A DNA stretch of 64,000 nt from Geomonas oryzae (GTDB lineage Bacteria; Desulfobacterota; Desulfuromonadia; Geobacterales; Geobacteraceae), in the NCBI RefSeq assembly GCF_004117875.1, contig NZ_RAHW01000006.1:62001-126000 (forward strand), given 5' to 3'. A program made the position numbers and the translations under genes. The notes under the pieces were generated by a model that worked only from the letters and a program-made list of their open reading frames with translations, ran no database searches and was not told the DNA's origin. Each line of letters begins with the position of its first letter. The first letter of the stretch is position 1. Of this stretch, positions 46,365 to 56,150 are shown piece by piece.

Positions 46365-47153
46365 CTACCAGGACATGAGGTTCAGGGGCGGGACCAGCCG
46401 GATCGGCGCCATGAAGACGTCTGCGGTGTAGCTTTCGGGGACCGGCGGGAGCGGGCCGGCGCTTTCCAGCATCTTCTGCACCGCCCGGTCGTACACGATG
46501 TTGCCGGAACTGATCATGATGTTGCTGCCCAGGATCCGGCCGCTCCTGTCGATCATCAGGTTCACCACGATCGTCTTAACCTTGTCGTCCTTCTGCTCGA
46601 GCCACCACCTCTCGTTCACCCCCTGCAGGACGTTCTGGTAGTACTCCTTGATGTCGGGACGCAGAGAATCGCCGTCGCTGAGCGCCTTGAAGAACCCCTT
46701 GGTAAGCCCCATCCCGAACGAGCTTTTCGTCTCCTCCACCGCGGCCTGCGCCGGGGTAGGCGGGGCGGGGGGCGCCACCTGCTGCGCCGCCTGCGGAAGC
46801 TCGCGTGCGGGCGGCGTTTCCGGAAGCGGTTCGGCTTCTTCGTCGGACTTCAAAGGCTGCGGGATCGGTTCAGGTTGCGGCTTTACCGCCGGGGCGGCGG
46901 GTGCGGGGATGGATTTGAGATCCACGTAGGTTACGGCGGGGCGCGGCGGTGCTCCCCCGCCACCGCCGGGAAGACCGATGAGGACGACGGCCAGGACCGT
47001 GTGCAGAAACAGCGATGCGGCAAGCCCGAGGACGAACTGCTTGTTCGGCCTTAGCGTGTACTCCCCTTCCTCGAGCGGATCCAGTGCATCTTCCATGGTG
47101 ACGGCACGTCCTTCTCCCCCGGGAGGGGGCTTTTTGCGTTTTGCGTCCGTCAT
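46365..47153 (-). CDS. TonB-family C-terminal domain protein
   Basis: 262 aa energy-transducer-like protein: a short cytoplasmic N-terminus, one membrane helix (QFVLGLAASLFLHTVLAVVLIG, about residues 38-60), a Pro/Ala-rich periplasmic linker (about 70-140) and a C-terminal TonB/TolA-like domain (VNLMIDRSGRILGSNIMISS ... YDRAVQKMLESAGPLPPVPE). The helix carries the SxxxH-like LFLHT pattern typical for TonB contact with ExbB. No exbB, exbD or outer-membrane receptor gene lies nearby. ATG 47153 is preferred; an 11-codon upstream extension is possible. Confidence 0.82.
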   Translation of the reverse strand: MTDAKRKKPPPGGEGRAVTMEDALDPLEEGEYTLRPNKQFVLGLAASLFLHTVLAVVLIGLPGGGGGAPPRPAVTYVDLKSIPAPAAPAVKPQPEPIPQPLKSDEEAEPLPETPPARELPQAAQQVAPPAPPTPAQAAVEETKSSFGMGLTKGFFKALSDGDSLRPDIKEYYQNVLQGVNERWWLEQKDDKVKTIVVNLMIDRSGRILGSNIMISSGNIVYDRAVQKMLESAGPLPPVPESYTADVFMAPIRLVPPLNLMSW

Positions 47154-47236
47154 GTATAACAAATTAGCCGCGTCGCTGGCAACCAAAGAAAGCCGTTTAC
47201 GTCAAAAGCAAAGGGGCCCCGGCCGTATCCACTCCT

Positions 47237-47370
47237 CCCCTCTCCCACCGGGAGAGGGTGCCCGGAGGGCGGGTGAGGGCGTTGCTTCGAAGTGTGAAAT
47301 TGCTGCCGCCGACGCCCTCACCCTGGCCCTCTCCCGGAGGGAGAGGGGCGGTGGACGTTATGTAGCGGAA
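47237..47370. repeat. Dispersed 134-bp palindromic element, copy 2
   Basis: Same length and orientation as the copy at 30452-30585, from CCCCTCTCCCACCGGGAGAG to TAGCGGAA, with the same terminal hairpins and inner GTGAGGGC / GCCCTCAC arms. It sits between the TonB-like gene and maeB, upstream of the former. Confidence 0.85.
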
Positions 47371-47393
47371 AGTCATGGCCCATCAGGAACGCG

Positions 47394-47417
47394 AAAGGGA
47401 CCCCGCAGGGTCCCTTT
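47394..47417 (-). terminator. Hairpin at the 3' end of maeB
   Basis: Perfect 10-bp stem AAAGGGACCC / GGGTCCCTTT with loop CGCA, 28 bp beyond the maeB stop. On the minus strand only TTT follows before CG, so termination would rest on the stem; it may act with the adjacent repeat. Confidence 0.6.
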
Positions 47418-47444
47418 GACGTTCAAGTTGAATTTTCCGCAGAG

Positions 47445-49694
<2,250 letters not shown>

Positions 49695-49813
49695 GGTATC
49701 CTCCTCGGTCAGGATGGTGAGGGTGATCTTTGTAGACTGGAAAAAGCTGCCTAAGCGGTGATTCTTTAACAGAAGATGCGGCGACTGAAATGGATGTTGT
49801 GGTGGGGCTGCGA

Positions 49814-49841
49814 AATTATAGCATGACACGTCCGGTGTACA
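49814..49841 (-). promoter_or_regulatory. maeB promoter
   Basis: Minus strand: TTGTAC (49841-49836), 16-bp spacer, TATAAT (49819-49814). The leader to the maeB ATG is about 110 nt. Confidence 0.6.
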
Positions 49842-49918
49842 ATGACCGCGCGGGCGACGAGAACCAATGCCGGACACCCTCAAGTTTCAGCTCGTCTTCT
49901 TGCAATGTCATGGCGGGG

Positions 49919-49946
49919 TTGTAAATTGAGAGAGTTTGGTTATAAT
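49919..49946 (+). promoter_or_regulatory. Promoter of the HIT-ROK unit
   Basis: TTGTAA (49919-49924), 16-bp spacer, TATAAT (49941-49946), 37 bp before the ATG at 49984. It faces away from the maeB promoter. Confidence 0.6.
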
Positions 49947-49983
49947 CAGCCGGCTTTTGACAGGAGATCCGGCAGGAGGAGTC

Positions 49984-50460
49984 ATGGACAGGCTTTTTGC
50001 GCCATGGAGGGTTGAGTACCTGACGCAGCCGCCGTCGACGGGCTGCATTTTCTGCGCGCAGGGGGACGACAGGGAGCTCCTTGTCGTGCACCGCACCCCG
50101 CTCGGCCGCGTGATGCTGAACCGTTACCCTTACAGCAACGGCCACCTGCTGGTATCGCTCAACCGGCACACGGCGGAGCTGAACGACCTGACCGGCGAGG
50201 AGATGCAGGAACTCCTCACGACGGTGGCGCTCTGCAAGGACGTGCTGATTAAGGCGAGCAAGCCGGACGGCTTCAACATCGGGCTGAACCTCGGCAAGGC
50301 CGCCGGGGCCGGCGTCGAGGATCATCTGCACATGCACGTGGTGCCGCGCTGGAACGGCGACAGCAATTTCATGTCCGTGCTCGCCGACGTCCGGGTGCTC
50401 CCGGAGTCGCTCTGGGCAACCTACGACCGGCTGAAGCCGTTTTTCGAGGGGGCGCGTTGA
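49984..50460 (+). CDS. HIT family hydrolase/nucleotidyltransferase (Ap4A-type)
   Basis: 158 aa. Active-site histidine triad HLHMHVV (HxHxHxx) in EDHLHMHVVPRWNGDSNFM; the N-terminal MDRLFAPWRVEYLTQ and CIFCAQGDDR are typical of the HIT proteins near diadenosine tetraphosphate phosphorylases. RYPYSNGHLLVSLNRHTAEL is the core beta sheet. AGGAGGAG precedes the ATG. It shares TTGA with the ROK kinase downstream. The nucleotide substrate is not predictable from sequence alone. Confidence 0.92.
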   Translation: MDRLFAPWRVEYLTQPPSTGCIFCAQGDDRELLVVHRTPLGRVMLNRYPYSNGHLLVSLNRHTAELNDLTGEEMQELLTTVALCKDVLIKASKPDGFNIGLNLGKAAGAGVEDHLHMHVVPRWNGDSNFMSVLADVRVLPESLWATYDRLKPFFEGAR

Positions 50461-51359
50461 AGCAAAAAGGGTGCATCGGCATCGACATCGGGGGGACCAA
50501 CCTGCGCCTGGCGCTGGTCGACCAGGAGGGACGCGTGCTCGCGAGGAGCGAAGAGGCGACCCTTCCCGCGGCCGGGCTCCCTTTCCTCCTCTCAAGGCTC
50601 GAGTTCGCGCTCGAAGGGCTCAGGGGGACGGCCCGCTCGGCGGGGATGGACGTAGTCGCGGTAGGCGCAGGGGTGCCCGGACTCGTAGGGAGGGACGGCG
50701 TGGTGCGCGCCAGCGTCAACATCCCCGCGCTCGAGGGGGTGCGGCTCGGGGAGGAGATCGAGAAAGCGGTGGGGCTGCCGGTGCTCCTCGTGAACGACGC
50801 CAATGCCTGCGCCGTGGCCGAGCACCGCTTCGGTGCGGGGCGCGGCTGCTCTTCGCTCCTCGTCGTCACCCTCGGCACCGGCATCGGCGCTGGACTCATC
50901 CTGGACGGAAGGCTATGGGTTGGAGCCGACGGCGCCGCGGGGGAGCTCGGACACGTCCCGGTCGAGCCGCTCGGGCGTCCCTGCGGCTGCGGAGCGCGCG
51001 GCTGTCTCGAACAGTACGCCTCGGCGACCGCCATATCCGGAGGCAGCGGTGACGCGGAAGCGGTCGCCGCGATGGCAAGGGGAGGGGATGCCGGGGCACT
51101 CACCCTTTTCGCGGAGGCGGGACGCTATCTCGGCATCGCGGCGGCGGGGGTGGTGAACCTCTTGAACCTCGAGGCGGTGGTCCTGGCGGGAGGCGTTTCG
51201 GGAAGCTTCGAACTTTTGGAGCCGTCCCTGCGACGGGAGCTTGCCGCCCGCAGCATTGCCGTCCCCGGCTCCCGCGTCCGCATCCTCAAAGGGAGCCTCG
51301 GCAACGACGCCGGCGTCCTTGGTGCCGCGGCCCTGGCCTGCAGCTCCCTTCCGCTGTAG
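50457..51359 (+). CDS. ROK family sugar kinase (probable glucokinase)
   Basis: 300 aa. The ATP-binding N-terminus is GCIGIDIGGTNLRLALVDQ; the sugar-binding ROK signature includes LLVVTLGTGIGAGLILDG and GELGHVPVEPLGRPC, and the zinc site CGCGARGCLEQYAS (CxCGxxGCxE) is intact, so this is a kinase, not a repressor (no HTH). Glucose is the commonest substrate of this group. The start is TTG at 50457, overlapping the HIT stop; no separate promoter. Confidence 0.9.
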   Translation: MKQKGCIGIDIGGTNLRLALVDQEGRVLARSEEATLPAAGLPFLLSRLEFALEGLRGTARSAGMDVVAVGAGVPGLVGRDGVVRASVNIPALEGVRLGEEIEKAVGLPVLLVNDANACAVAEHRFGAGRGCSSLLVVTLGTGIGAGLILDGRLWVGADGAAGELGHVPVEPLGRPCGCGARGCLEQYASATAISGGSGDAEAVAAMARGGDAGALTLFAEAGRYLGIAAAGVVNLLNLEAVVLAGGVSGSFELLEPSLRRELAARSIAVPGSRVRILKGSLGNDAGVLGAAALACSSLPL

Positions 51360-51464
51360 TTCCCGAAGACTCCTCTCATTATTCAGACTACCTTTAGATA
51401 AAGATATGCTATAGTTACCGCTGCCCCGCAGGCCGGGGGACACAAAAGACCCATGGAGGCGCTC

Positions 51465-52163
51465 ATGTCGTTGCATAAAAGCTTCATCGCAGCAGCACTT
51501 TCCTTTCTCCTGCTCTCTTCAGCCGCCGCATCCTTCGCCGCGACCCCGGAGGAATCCTTCCGCAGCACTTTCCCGCAGGTAGCCTTCGACAGCATCACCC
51601 CGACCGAAATCCCGGGACTGTTCGAAGTGATCAGCGGCCAGAACATCTTCTACTACTACCCCGACAAGCAACTCGTGCTGACGGGGGAGATCGTGAACAA
51701 GGACCTCAAGAGCCTGACCGCCGAGCGCAAGGGGCAGCTCGCTGCGAAGCTCGTGAAGGATCTTCCGCTCGACAAGGCGTTGAAGATCGGCGACGGCAAG
51801 AAGGTGGTGATCGAGTTCACCGACCCGGACTGCCCCTACTGCAGGAAGGGTGCTGAGTACTTCACCAAGCGCAGCGACGTGACCCAGTACATCTTCTTCG
51901 CGCCGCTTGCCCACCCGGGCGCCATCACGAAGATCGAGTACATCCTCTCCGCCGAGAACAAGACCCAGGCCTACGACGCGATGATGCTCGGGCAGGAGAT
52001 CCCGGCGTCGGCCAAGCCCGCGTCGGCGGAGATCAAGAAGCTCGCGCAGGAGCACATGACGCTCGCCAGGAAGGTGGGGATCAGCGGGACGCCGACCTTC
52101 TTCGTCAACGGGCAGATGGTGGTGGGGGCCGACACGAAGAAGCTGGACGAGCTCCTCAAGTAA
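51465..52163 (+). CDS. DsbC/DsbG-like periplasmic thiol:disulfide isomerase
   Basis: 232 aa. A signal peptide (SFIAAALSFLLLSSAAASFA) precedes the N-terminal DsbC dimerisation domain (FDSITPTEIPGLFEVIS, IFYYYPDKQLVLTGEIV) and a thioredoxin fold with the redox motif DPDCPYCRK and the cis-Pro loop VGISGTPTFFVNGQMV. DsbC shuffles wrong disulfides in exported proteins. ATG 51465 is preferred because GGAGG lies 5 bp upstream; ATG 51453 is in frame. It is tail-to-tail with the EndoQ-like gene. Confidence 0.9.
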   Translation: MSLHKSFIAAALSFLLLSSAAASFAATPEESFRSTFPQVAFDSITPTEIPGLFEVISGQNIFYYYPDKQLVLTGEIVNKDLKSLTAERKGQLAAKLVKDLPLDKALKIGDGKKVVIEFTDPDCPYCRKGAEYFTKRSDVTQYIFFAPLAHPGAITKIEYILSAENKTQAYDAMMLGQEIPASAKPASAEIKKLAQEHMTLARKVGISGTPTFFVNGQMVVGADTKKLDELLK

Positions 52164-52166
52164 CCC

Positions 52167-53408
52167 TTACGGCTCGGGCGTGACCGAGACGGTGCCGAAC
52201 CTGCCGTCGTAGCCAGGATCGATCTCGACCTCGCCCCGCCGCATCCTGCCGATGGCGGCCGCCAAGGGCGCCGCCGAGACGGCGATCTCCTCAAGCGGTG
52301 CCTCAAGAAGGACGTGAAACTCGTTTCCCAACCGGCCCAGGAGCTCGAAGTAGAGCTTCTGGGCTTTTTTGCTGCCGCTTCCCGTGCGAAGCGTCGCGGC
52401 GATCAGGTCGATGAGGGGGATGACCGAGCTGAAGGGAGGCGCCCCGGCAGGTCTCGTCCCGGAGGGGCGGTCGGCAACGGATTCCAGCCGGTGCAGCACC
52501 CCCACGGTCACCTTGCCGCCGCATGCCGGGCAGCGGTAACCGTTGGCGACCGTTTCCGAGGGGGCAAGGCGCACGCCGCAGCACCTGTGGCCGTCGGCAT
52601 GGTACTTCCCCTGCTCCGGGAAGAACTCGATGGTCCCGGCCACCCCCTCGCCCGAGCTGATGGCGCGGTAGATCCCCTGGTAGGAAGCCTCGGTGTCGAA
52701 GATGGTCGCTTCCCGTCCAAGTTTCGATGCGGAGTGGGCGTCCGAGTTGGAGACGAGGGTGATGCCGTCGAGCGCTGAGATGCGCCAGTTCATGGCGGGG
52801 TCGGAGGAAAGTCCGGTCTCGATGGCGAAGACGTGCGGGGCGAGCTCCTCGAAGCACTCCTCCAGCGTGTTGAAGCCGGAAAAGGCGCCGAATACGGAAA
52901 AGTGGGGGGTCCAGGCGTGTGCCGGGATGAGCAGCGCCTCGGGGGACGCCTCGAGCAGCATGGCGAGGAGATCCTTCGCGTCGAGCTTCAGGATCGGCCT
53001 GCCGTCCGAGGTGATGCTCCCGATTCCGGCGAGCCTTACGTTCAGCCTGCGCACCGCGTCGAGGTCGGGAAGGAGCACCAGGCAGTGCACCTTCCTGGTG
53101 CGGCCGTTTTTACGGTAGATGCAGCTGATCTCGCCGCTGGGTAGGAAGGAAATCGGTGCGAGGCAGCGCTCCGGCACGTCGGGGGCGCCGCAACGGTCGG
53201 GCGTTTCCCTGAGCCGGAAGAGCCCGCTGCCATCCGGGACGAGTTCGCGCTCGAGCTCCTCGAGCCACAAGGGATGGGTGCAGTCGCCGGTGCCGATGAC
53301 GCGGATACCCTTCAACTGCCCCCAGCGCCAGAGGCTGTCGAGGCCTAAGTCGCGGCTCGTGGCTATGGAATAACGCGAATGGATGTGCAGGTCCGCGATG
53401 AATCTCAT
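52167..53408 (-). CDS. PHP-domain endonuclease Q-like protein
   Basis: 413 aa. The N-terminus MRFIADLHIHSRYSIATSRD is a PHP metal-binding motif (HIH), joined by IPAHAWTPHFSVFG and SNSDAHSASKLG. A zinc-binding region follows (CCGVRLAPSE then CPACGGKVTVGVLHR), and the C-terminus has IDLIAATLRTGSGSKKAQKLYFELL. This order matches endonuclease Q of Thermococcus and some bacteria, which nicks DNA 5' to uracil, hypoxanthine and abasic sites. Older annotations call it a UvrD-related or TIGR00375 family protein. It is upstream-adjacent to merR on the same strand. Confidence 0.85.
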   Translation of the reverse strand: MRFIADLHIHSRYSIATSRDLGLDSLWRWGQLKGIRVIGTGDCTHPLWLEELERELVPDGSGLFRLRETPDRCGAPDVPERCLAPISFLPSGEISCIYRKNGRTRKVHCLVLLPDLDAVRRLNVRLAGIGSITSDGRPILKLDAKDLLAMLLEASPEALLIPAHAWTPHFSVFGAFSGFNTLEECFEELAPHVFAIETGLSSDPAMNWRISALDGITLVSNSDAHSASKLGREATIFDTEASYQGIYRAISSGEGVAGTIEFFPEQGKYHADGHRCCGVRLAPSETVANGYRCPACGGKVTVGVLHRLESVADRPSGTRPAGAPPFSSVIPLIDLIAATLRTGSGSKKAQKLYFELLGRLGNEFHVLLEAPLEEIAVSAAPLAAAIGRMRRGEVEIDPGYDGRFGTVSVTPEP

Positions 53409-53474
53409 CTGTGTCCCGGTGGGTGGTCCGCCTTCAGGCGCGGCGGGCGGGGATGCGGAGTGCGGGCGGACGGC

Positions 53475-53882
53475 TCAGGCGCCCGTCTTGTTGCCGAACT
53501 TCTTGACCATGTGCTGGCGGTAGCTCGAGATGTCGCTGCGCAGCGAGGCGAGGCTAGCCATCTTCTCGTCGATCTTCTCGATGTGCTCGTCCAGTATCTC
53601 AACGAGGCGCGGCACCATGCGCTCGGTCTGCTTCGCCTCGCCGTACGCCGCGTAGAGCTCCTGCATTTCCCTGATGGTGAGGCCCAGTTCCTTCAGCTTG
53701 ATGATGAACTTGATGCGGCGCACGTAATACGGGGTGAAACCGCGGGTCGCCCCGTCGCTTCTGGGAACGCTCTCGATGATGCCTACTTCTTCCCAGTAGC
53801 GGATGGTCCTGGTGGTGAGCCCCAGCGCAGAGGCGACCTCCCCGATGGAGGTTACTTCCTCGCCGTCCGTCAATATGTCCAT
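53475..53882 (-). CDS. MerR family transcriptional regulator
   Basis: 135 aa. The winged helix IGEVASALGLTTRTIRYWEE is followed by GATRGFTPYYVRRIKFIIKL and a C-terminal coiled coil (about residues 85-125) for dimerisation. There is no Cys-rich metal-binding loop, so a metal-sensing role is unlikely. It is divergent from the nitroreductase gene, 176 bp apart, and its own promoter carries a small inverted repeat in the spacer. Confidence 0.92.
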   Translation of the reverse strand: MDILTDGEEVTSIGEVASALGLTTRTIRYWEEVGIIESVPRSDGATRGFTPYYVRRIKFIIKLKELGLTIREMQELYAAYGEAKQTERMVPRLVEILDEHIEKIDEKMASLASLRSDISSYRQHMVKKFGNKTGA

Positions 53883-53911
53883 GGAGTCCTCGCGGTGTTA
53901 AATTCCAAGCT

Positions 53912-53940
53912 AATCTAGAACATGGCGTTCTGGGTGTCAA
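53912..53940 (-). promoter_or_regulatory. merR promoter with spacer inverted repeat
   Basis: Minus strand: TTGACA (53940-53935), 17-bp spacer, TAGATT (53917-53912). The dyad AGAAC-N5-GTTCT (53917-53931) fills the spacer, where MerR proteins bind; autoregulation is inference. The 17-bp spacer is normal, unlike the 19-20 bp at many MerR-activated promoters. Confidence 0.6.
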
Positions 53941-53998
53941 TCGCTTTCCGGCCGGATCGGTTCGGAAAAGCACGCGACACGTCATGCAAAATGCGCGG

Positions 53999-54027
53999 TT
54001 TACAAAACGACGTTTTTGGGATATGTA
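53999..54027 (+). promoter_or_regulatory. Promoter of the nitroreductase gene
   Basis: TTTACA (53999-54004), 17-bp spacer, TATGTA (54022-54027), with a dyad AAAAC-N3-GTTTT at the start of the spacer (54004-54017 region). AAAGGAGG precedes the ATG at 54059. Confidence 0.55.
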
Positions 54028-54058
54028 GTCCAAAAACCGACAAAAGGAGGCCATTGCC

Positions 54059-54595
54059 ATGGATGTTTTCCAGGCAATAACCGGGCGTCGCAGCATCCGA
54101 AAGTACAAACCGACGCCGGTTGAACCAGGCAAAATAAAACAGGTCCTTAATCTCGCTCGGCTGGCGCCTTCGTGGAAGAACCAGCAGTGCTGGCGCTTTT
54201 TGGTGCTGACCGAGCCGGAGCGCATCGGGCGTCTGCTCGAGGCCTTCCCGGACGATAACCCCGGGAAAAAGGCGATAGCGGCCGCGCCTTGCATCATCGT
54301 CGTCTGCGCCGATCCGAACGAGAGCGGCGTCGAAAACGGCATCGAGTACTACATCGCCGACGCGGCGCTGGCCTTCGACCATCTCTGCCTCGCCGCCTAC
54401 GGTCTGGGTCTTGGGACCTGCTGGATGGGGTGGTACGACGAGGGGCGCATCAAGGAGGCGCTCGGCATCCCCGGCGAGATAAAGGTGGTCGGGCTCACTC
54501 CGCTTGGGTATCCCGACCAGGCCCCGAATCCCCGCCCGCGCAAGGAACTGGCGGAGGTGGCCTTCAGCGAGCAGTGGGGGAACAGCCGGTGGTGA
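54059..54595 (+). CDS. Nitroreductase family flavoprotein
   Basis: 178 aa FMN-dependent NAD(P)H oxidoreductase. FMN-binding pattern: ITGRRSIRKYKPTPVEPGKI at the start, LARLAPSWKNQQCWRFLV, and GLGTCWMGW with LGIPGEIKVVGLTPLGYPD near the end. The family reduces nitroaromatics, quinones or flavins; the natural substrate is unknown. The divergent merR gene may control it. The pseudouridine synthase gene starts 7 bp after its stop. Confidence 0.92.
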   Translation: MDVFQAITGRRSIRKYKPTPVEPGKIKQVLNLARLAPSWKNQQCWRFLVLTEPERIGRLLEAFPDDNPGKKAIAAAPCIIVVCADPNESGVENGIEYYIADAALAFDHLCLAAYGLGLGTCWMGWYDEGRIKEALGIPGEIKVVGLTPLGYPDQAPNPRPRKELAEVAFSEQWGNSRW

Positions 54596-54602
54596 GCGTA
54601 CG

Positions 54603-55475
54603 ATGAATGCCGGATTTGCCGCCAAGGTGACCATGCCGAGGGTCGAGCGGCCGCAGGAAACCGTGCTCGCCTTCTTGCTGCAGCGTTTCCCGAAGATCCC
54701 GCCGGAGGTATGGGAGCGCCGCGTCGCCGAAGGCAAGGTGCTCTCGGACGACGGGACGCCGATCACCGCCGAGACACCGTACGCACCGCAGAAGCGGGTC
54801 TTTTATTTCAGGGAGATCGAGAATGAGCCGGTCATCCCCTTCACCGAAGAGATCCTCTTCCAAAACGAGGAGCTGCTGGTGGCGTGCAAGCCCCATTTCC
54901 TCCCCGTCACCCCGGGAGGCGCCTACCTCGAACAGAGCCTCCTGCACAGGGTGCGCAGACGGACCGGGATCGATCACATCGTGCCGCTGCACCGCATCGA
55001 CCGCGAGACCGCAGGCCTCGTCCTCTTCTCGGTGAACCCCGCGACCCGCGGGCTTTACGGCGGACTTTTCCGGCAGGGGGGGATCGAGAAGAGCTACCTC
55101 GCCCTTTCCGAGGGAAAGGTGCCGGGTGAAAAGTGGCACGTGGAGAGCAGGCTCGTGCCGGGTGACCCTTGGTACACCATGATGGTCGCGCCGGGGGAGG
55201 CGAACGCCCGCTCGCAGATAACGCGCATCGGCGAAAGAGGGGGCGTGTCGCTCTTCTCGCTCGTGCCGCACACGGGAAAGACGCACCAGTTGCGGGTGCA
55301 CATGATGAGCCTCGGGATGCCGATCATGAACGACAGGCTTTACCCGCAGCTGCGTCCCCGGCAGTACGACGACTTCGAAAAGCCGCTTCAGCTCCTCGCC
55401 CACACGCTCCGATTCAAGGACCCGGTGACCGGGAAACTCATGGAGTTTCAGTCGAATCGGGAGCTTTTGTGGTAA
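54603..55475 (+). CDS. RluA family RNA pseudouridine synthase
   Basis: 290 aa. The catalytic motif is HRIDRETAGLVLFS (Asp after Arg-Ile), with YLALSEGKVPGEKWH and PHTGKTHQLRVHMMSLGMPI as further RluA blocks. The N-terminal 60 residues (VLAFLLQRFPKIPPEVWERR) look like a divergent S4 domain. The target RNA (rRNA or tRNA position) cannot be told. ATG 54603 fits the family; the frame is open upstream into the nitroreductase gene without homology. Confidence 0.9.
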   Translation: MNAGFAAKVTMPRVERPQETVLAFLLQRFPKIPPEVWERRVAEGKVLSDDGTPITAETPYAPQKRVFYFREIENEPVIPFTEEILFQNEELLVACKPHFLPVTPGGAYLEQSLLHRVRRRTGIDHIVPLHRIDRETAGLVLFSVNPATRGLYGGLFRQGGIEKSYLALSEGKVPGEKWHVESRLVPGDPWYTMMVAPGEANARSQITRIGERGGVSLFSLVPHTGKTHQLRVHMMSLGMPIMNDRLYPQLRPRQYDDFEKPLQLLAHTLRFKDPVTGKLMEFQSNRELLW

Positions 55476-55522
55476 TCTAAAACGGTCTGCGGCTGGAGAG
55501 GTCCGGCACACGGAGGTGCAAG

Positions 55523-55798
55523 ATGGCCAAGAACGTGCTTTTGATGGTCGATTACGGCGTCAACAACAGCATCCATGTCAGCCTTTTCAAGATACATTTG
55601 AAAGAGGCGGGATGGCGCGAGGGGTTCCTCGAGGGGACTTTCGAAAAGAGCATGGATCTTCCCGATGCGGTGATAGAGAAGGTGGTGCAGGAAGAGTTCG
55701 ACAGCGCGGCCAACCAGGCTGCCTTCAAGAAGACTTATTGCGAACTGTTCGTCACCGAGGATGAGCTGAAGTTCTCTTGGGACTGGAACACCCCTTAG
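55523..55798 (+). CDS. Conserved-looking small protein of unknown function
   Basis: 91 aa, acidic C-terminus, no membrane segment or signal. It reads MAKNVLLMVDYGVNNSIHVS ... DELKFSWDWNTP. GGAGG sits 7 bp before the ATG, and codon use matches neighbours, so it is likely expressed. I do not recognise a family. Confidence 0.7.
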   Translation: MAKNVLLMVDYGVNNSIHVSLFKIHLKEAGWREGFLEGTFEKSMDLPDAVIEKVVQEEFDSAANQAAFKKTYCELFVTEDELKFSWDWNTP

Positions 55799-55862
55799 TC
55801 GGTCGCGTTGCAAGTATTAAATATCTGGACAAGATCCACGAGGATTGGTTAATATCCCACCT

Positions 55863-56021
55863 ATGAAAAAACCCGCAGCAATATTCATTATTTTGTTCAC
55901 TCTGGCAGTGGTAGGTTTTGGAACATGGCAACTCTTCAAAGGGAATTTTGAGGCGGCTTTCTCTTCCTTTCCATTCCTGCTGATCATCTACTTTTTTATT
56001 AAACCTTACCGTAGTACTTGA
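55863..56021 (+). CDS. Putative 52-aa membrane protein
   Basis: ATG 55863 to TGA 56019-56021. Sequence MKKPAAIFIILFTLAVVGFG begins one helix (about residues 5-24), and SSFPFLLIIYFFIKPYRS makes a second (about 34-48). A basic start and end and two clean hydrophobic segments look like a real small membrane protein. AT content is higher than in the neighbours, and the only purine-rich stretch upstream (GAGGA) is 18 bp away, so translation is uncertain. Confidence 0.5.
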   Translation: MKKPAAIFIILFTLAVVGFGTWQLFKGNFEAAFSSFPFLLIIYFFIKPYRST

Positions 56022-56150
56022 CGATAAGCGTCACATCCTTTTTGAGACTCATGATGCTTTCCCGCAGTCTGTTGTGACTGCTGTGAAAGCTCCGGTTTCG
56101 CATTGGCATCGATTACCGGCTGCTCTTGTGTAATGTCGATGGGAGAAATC

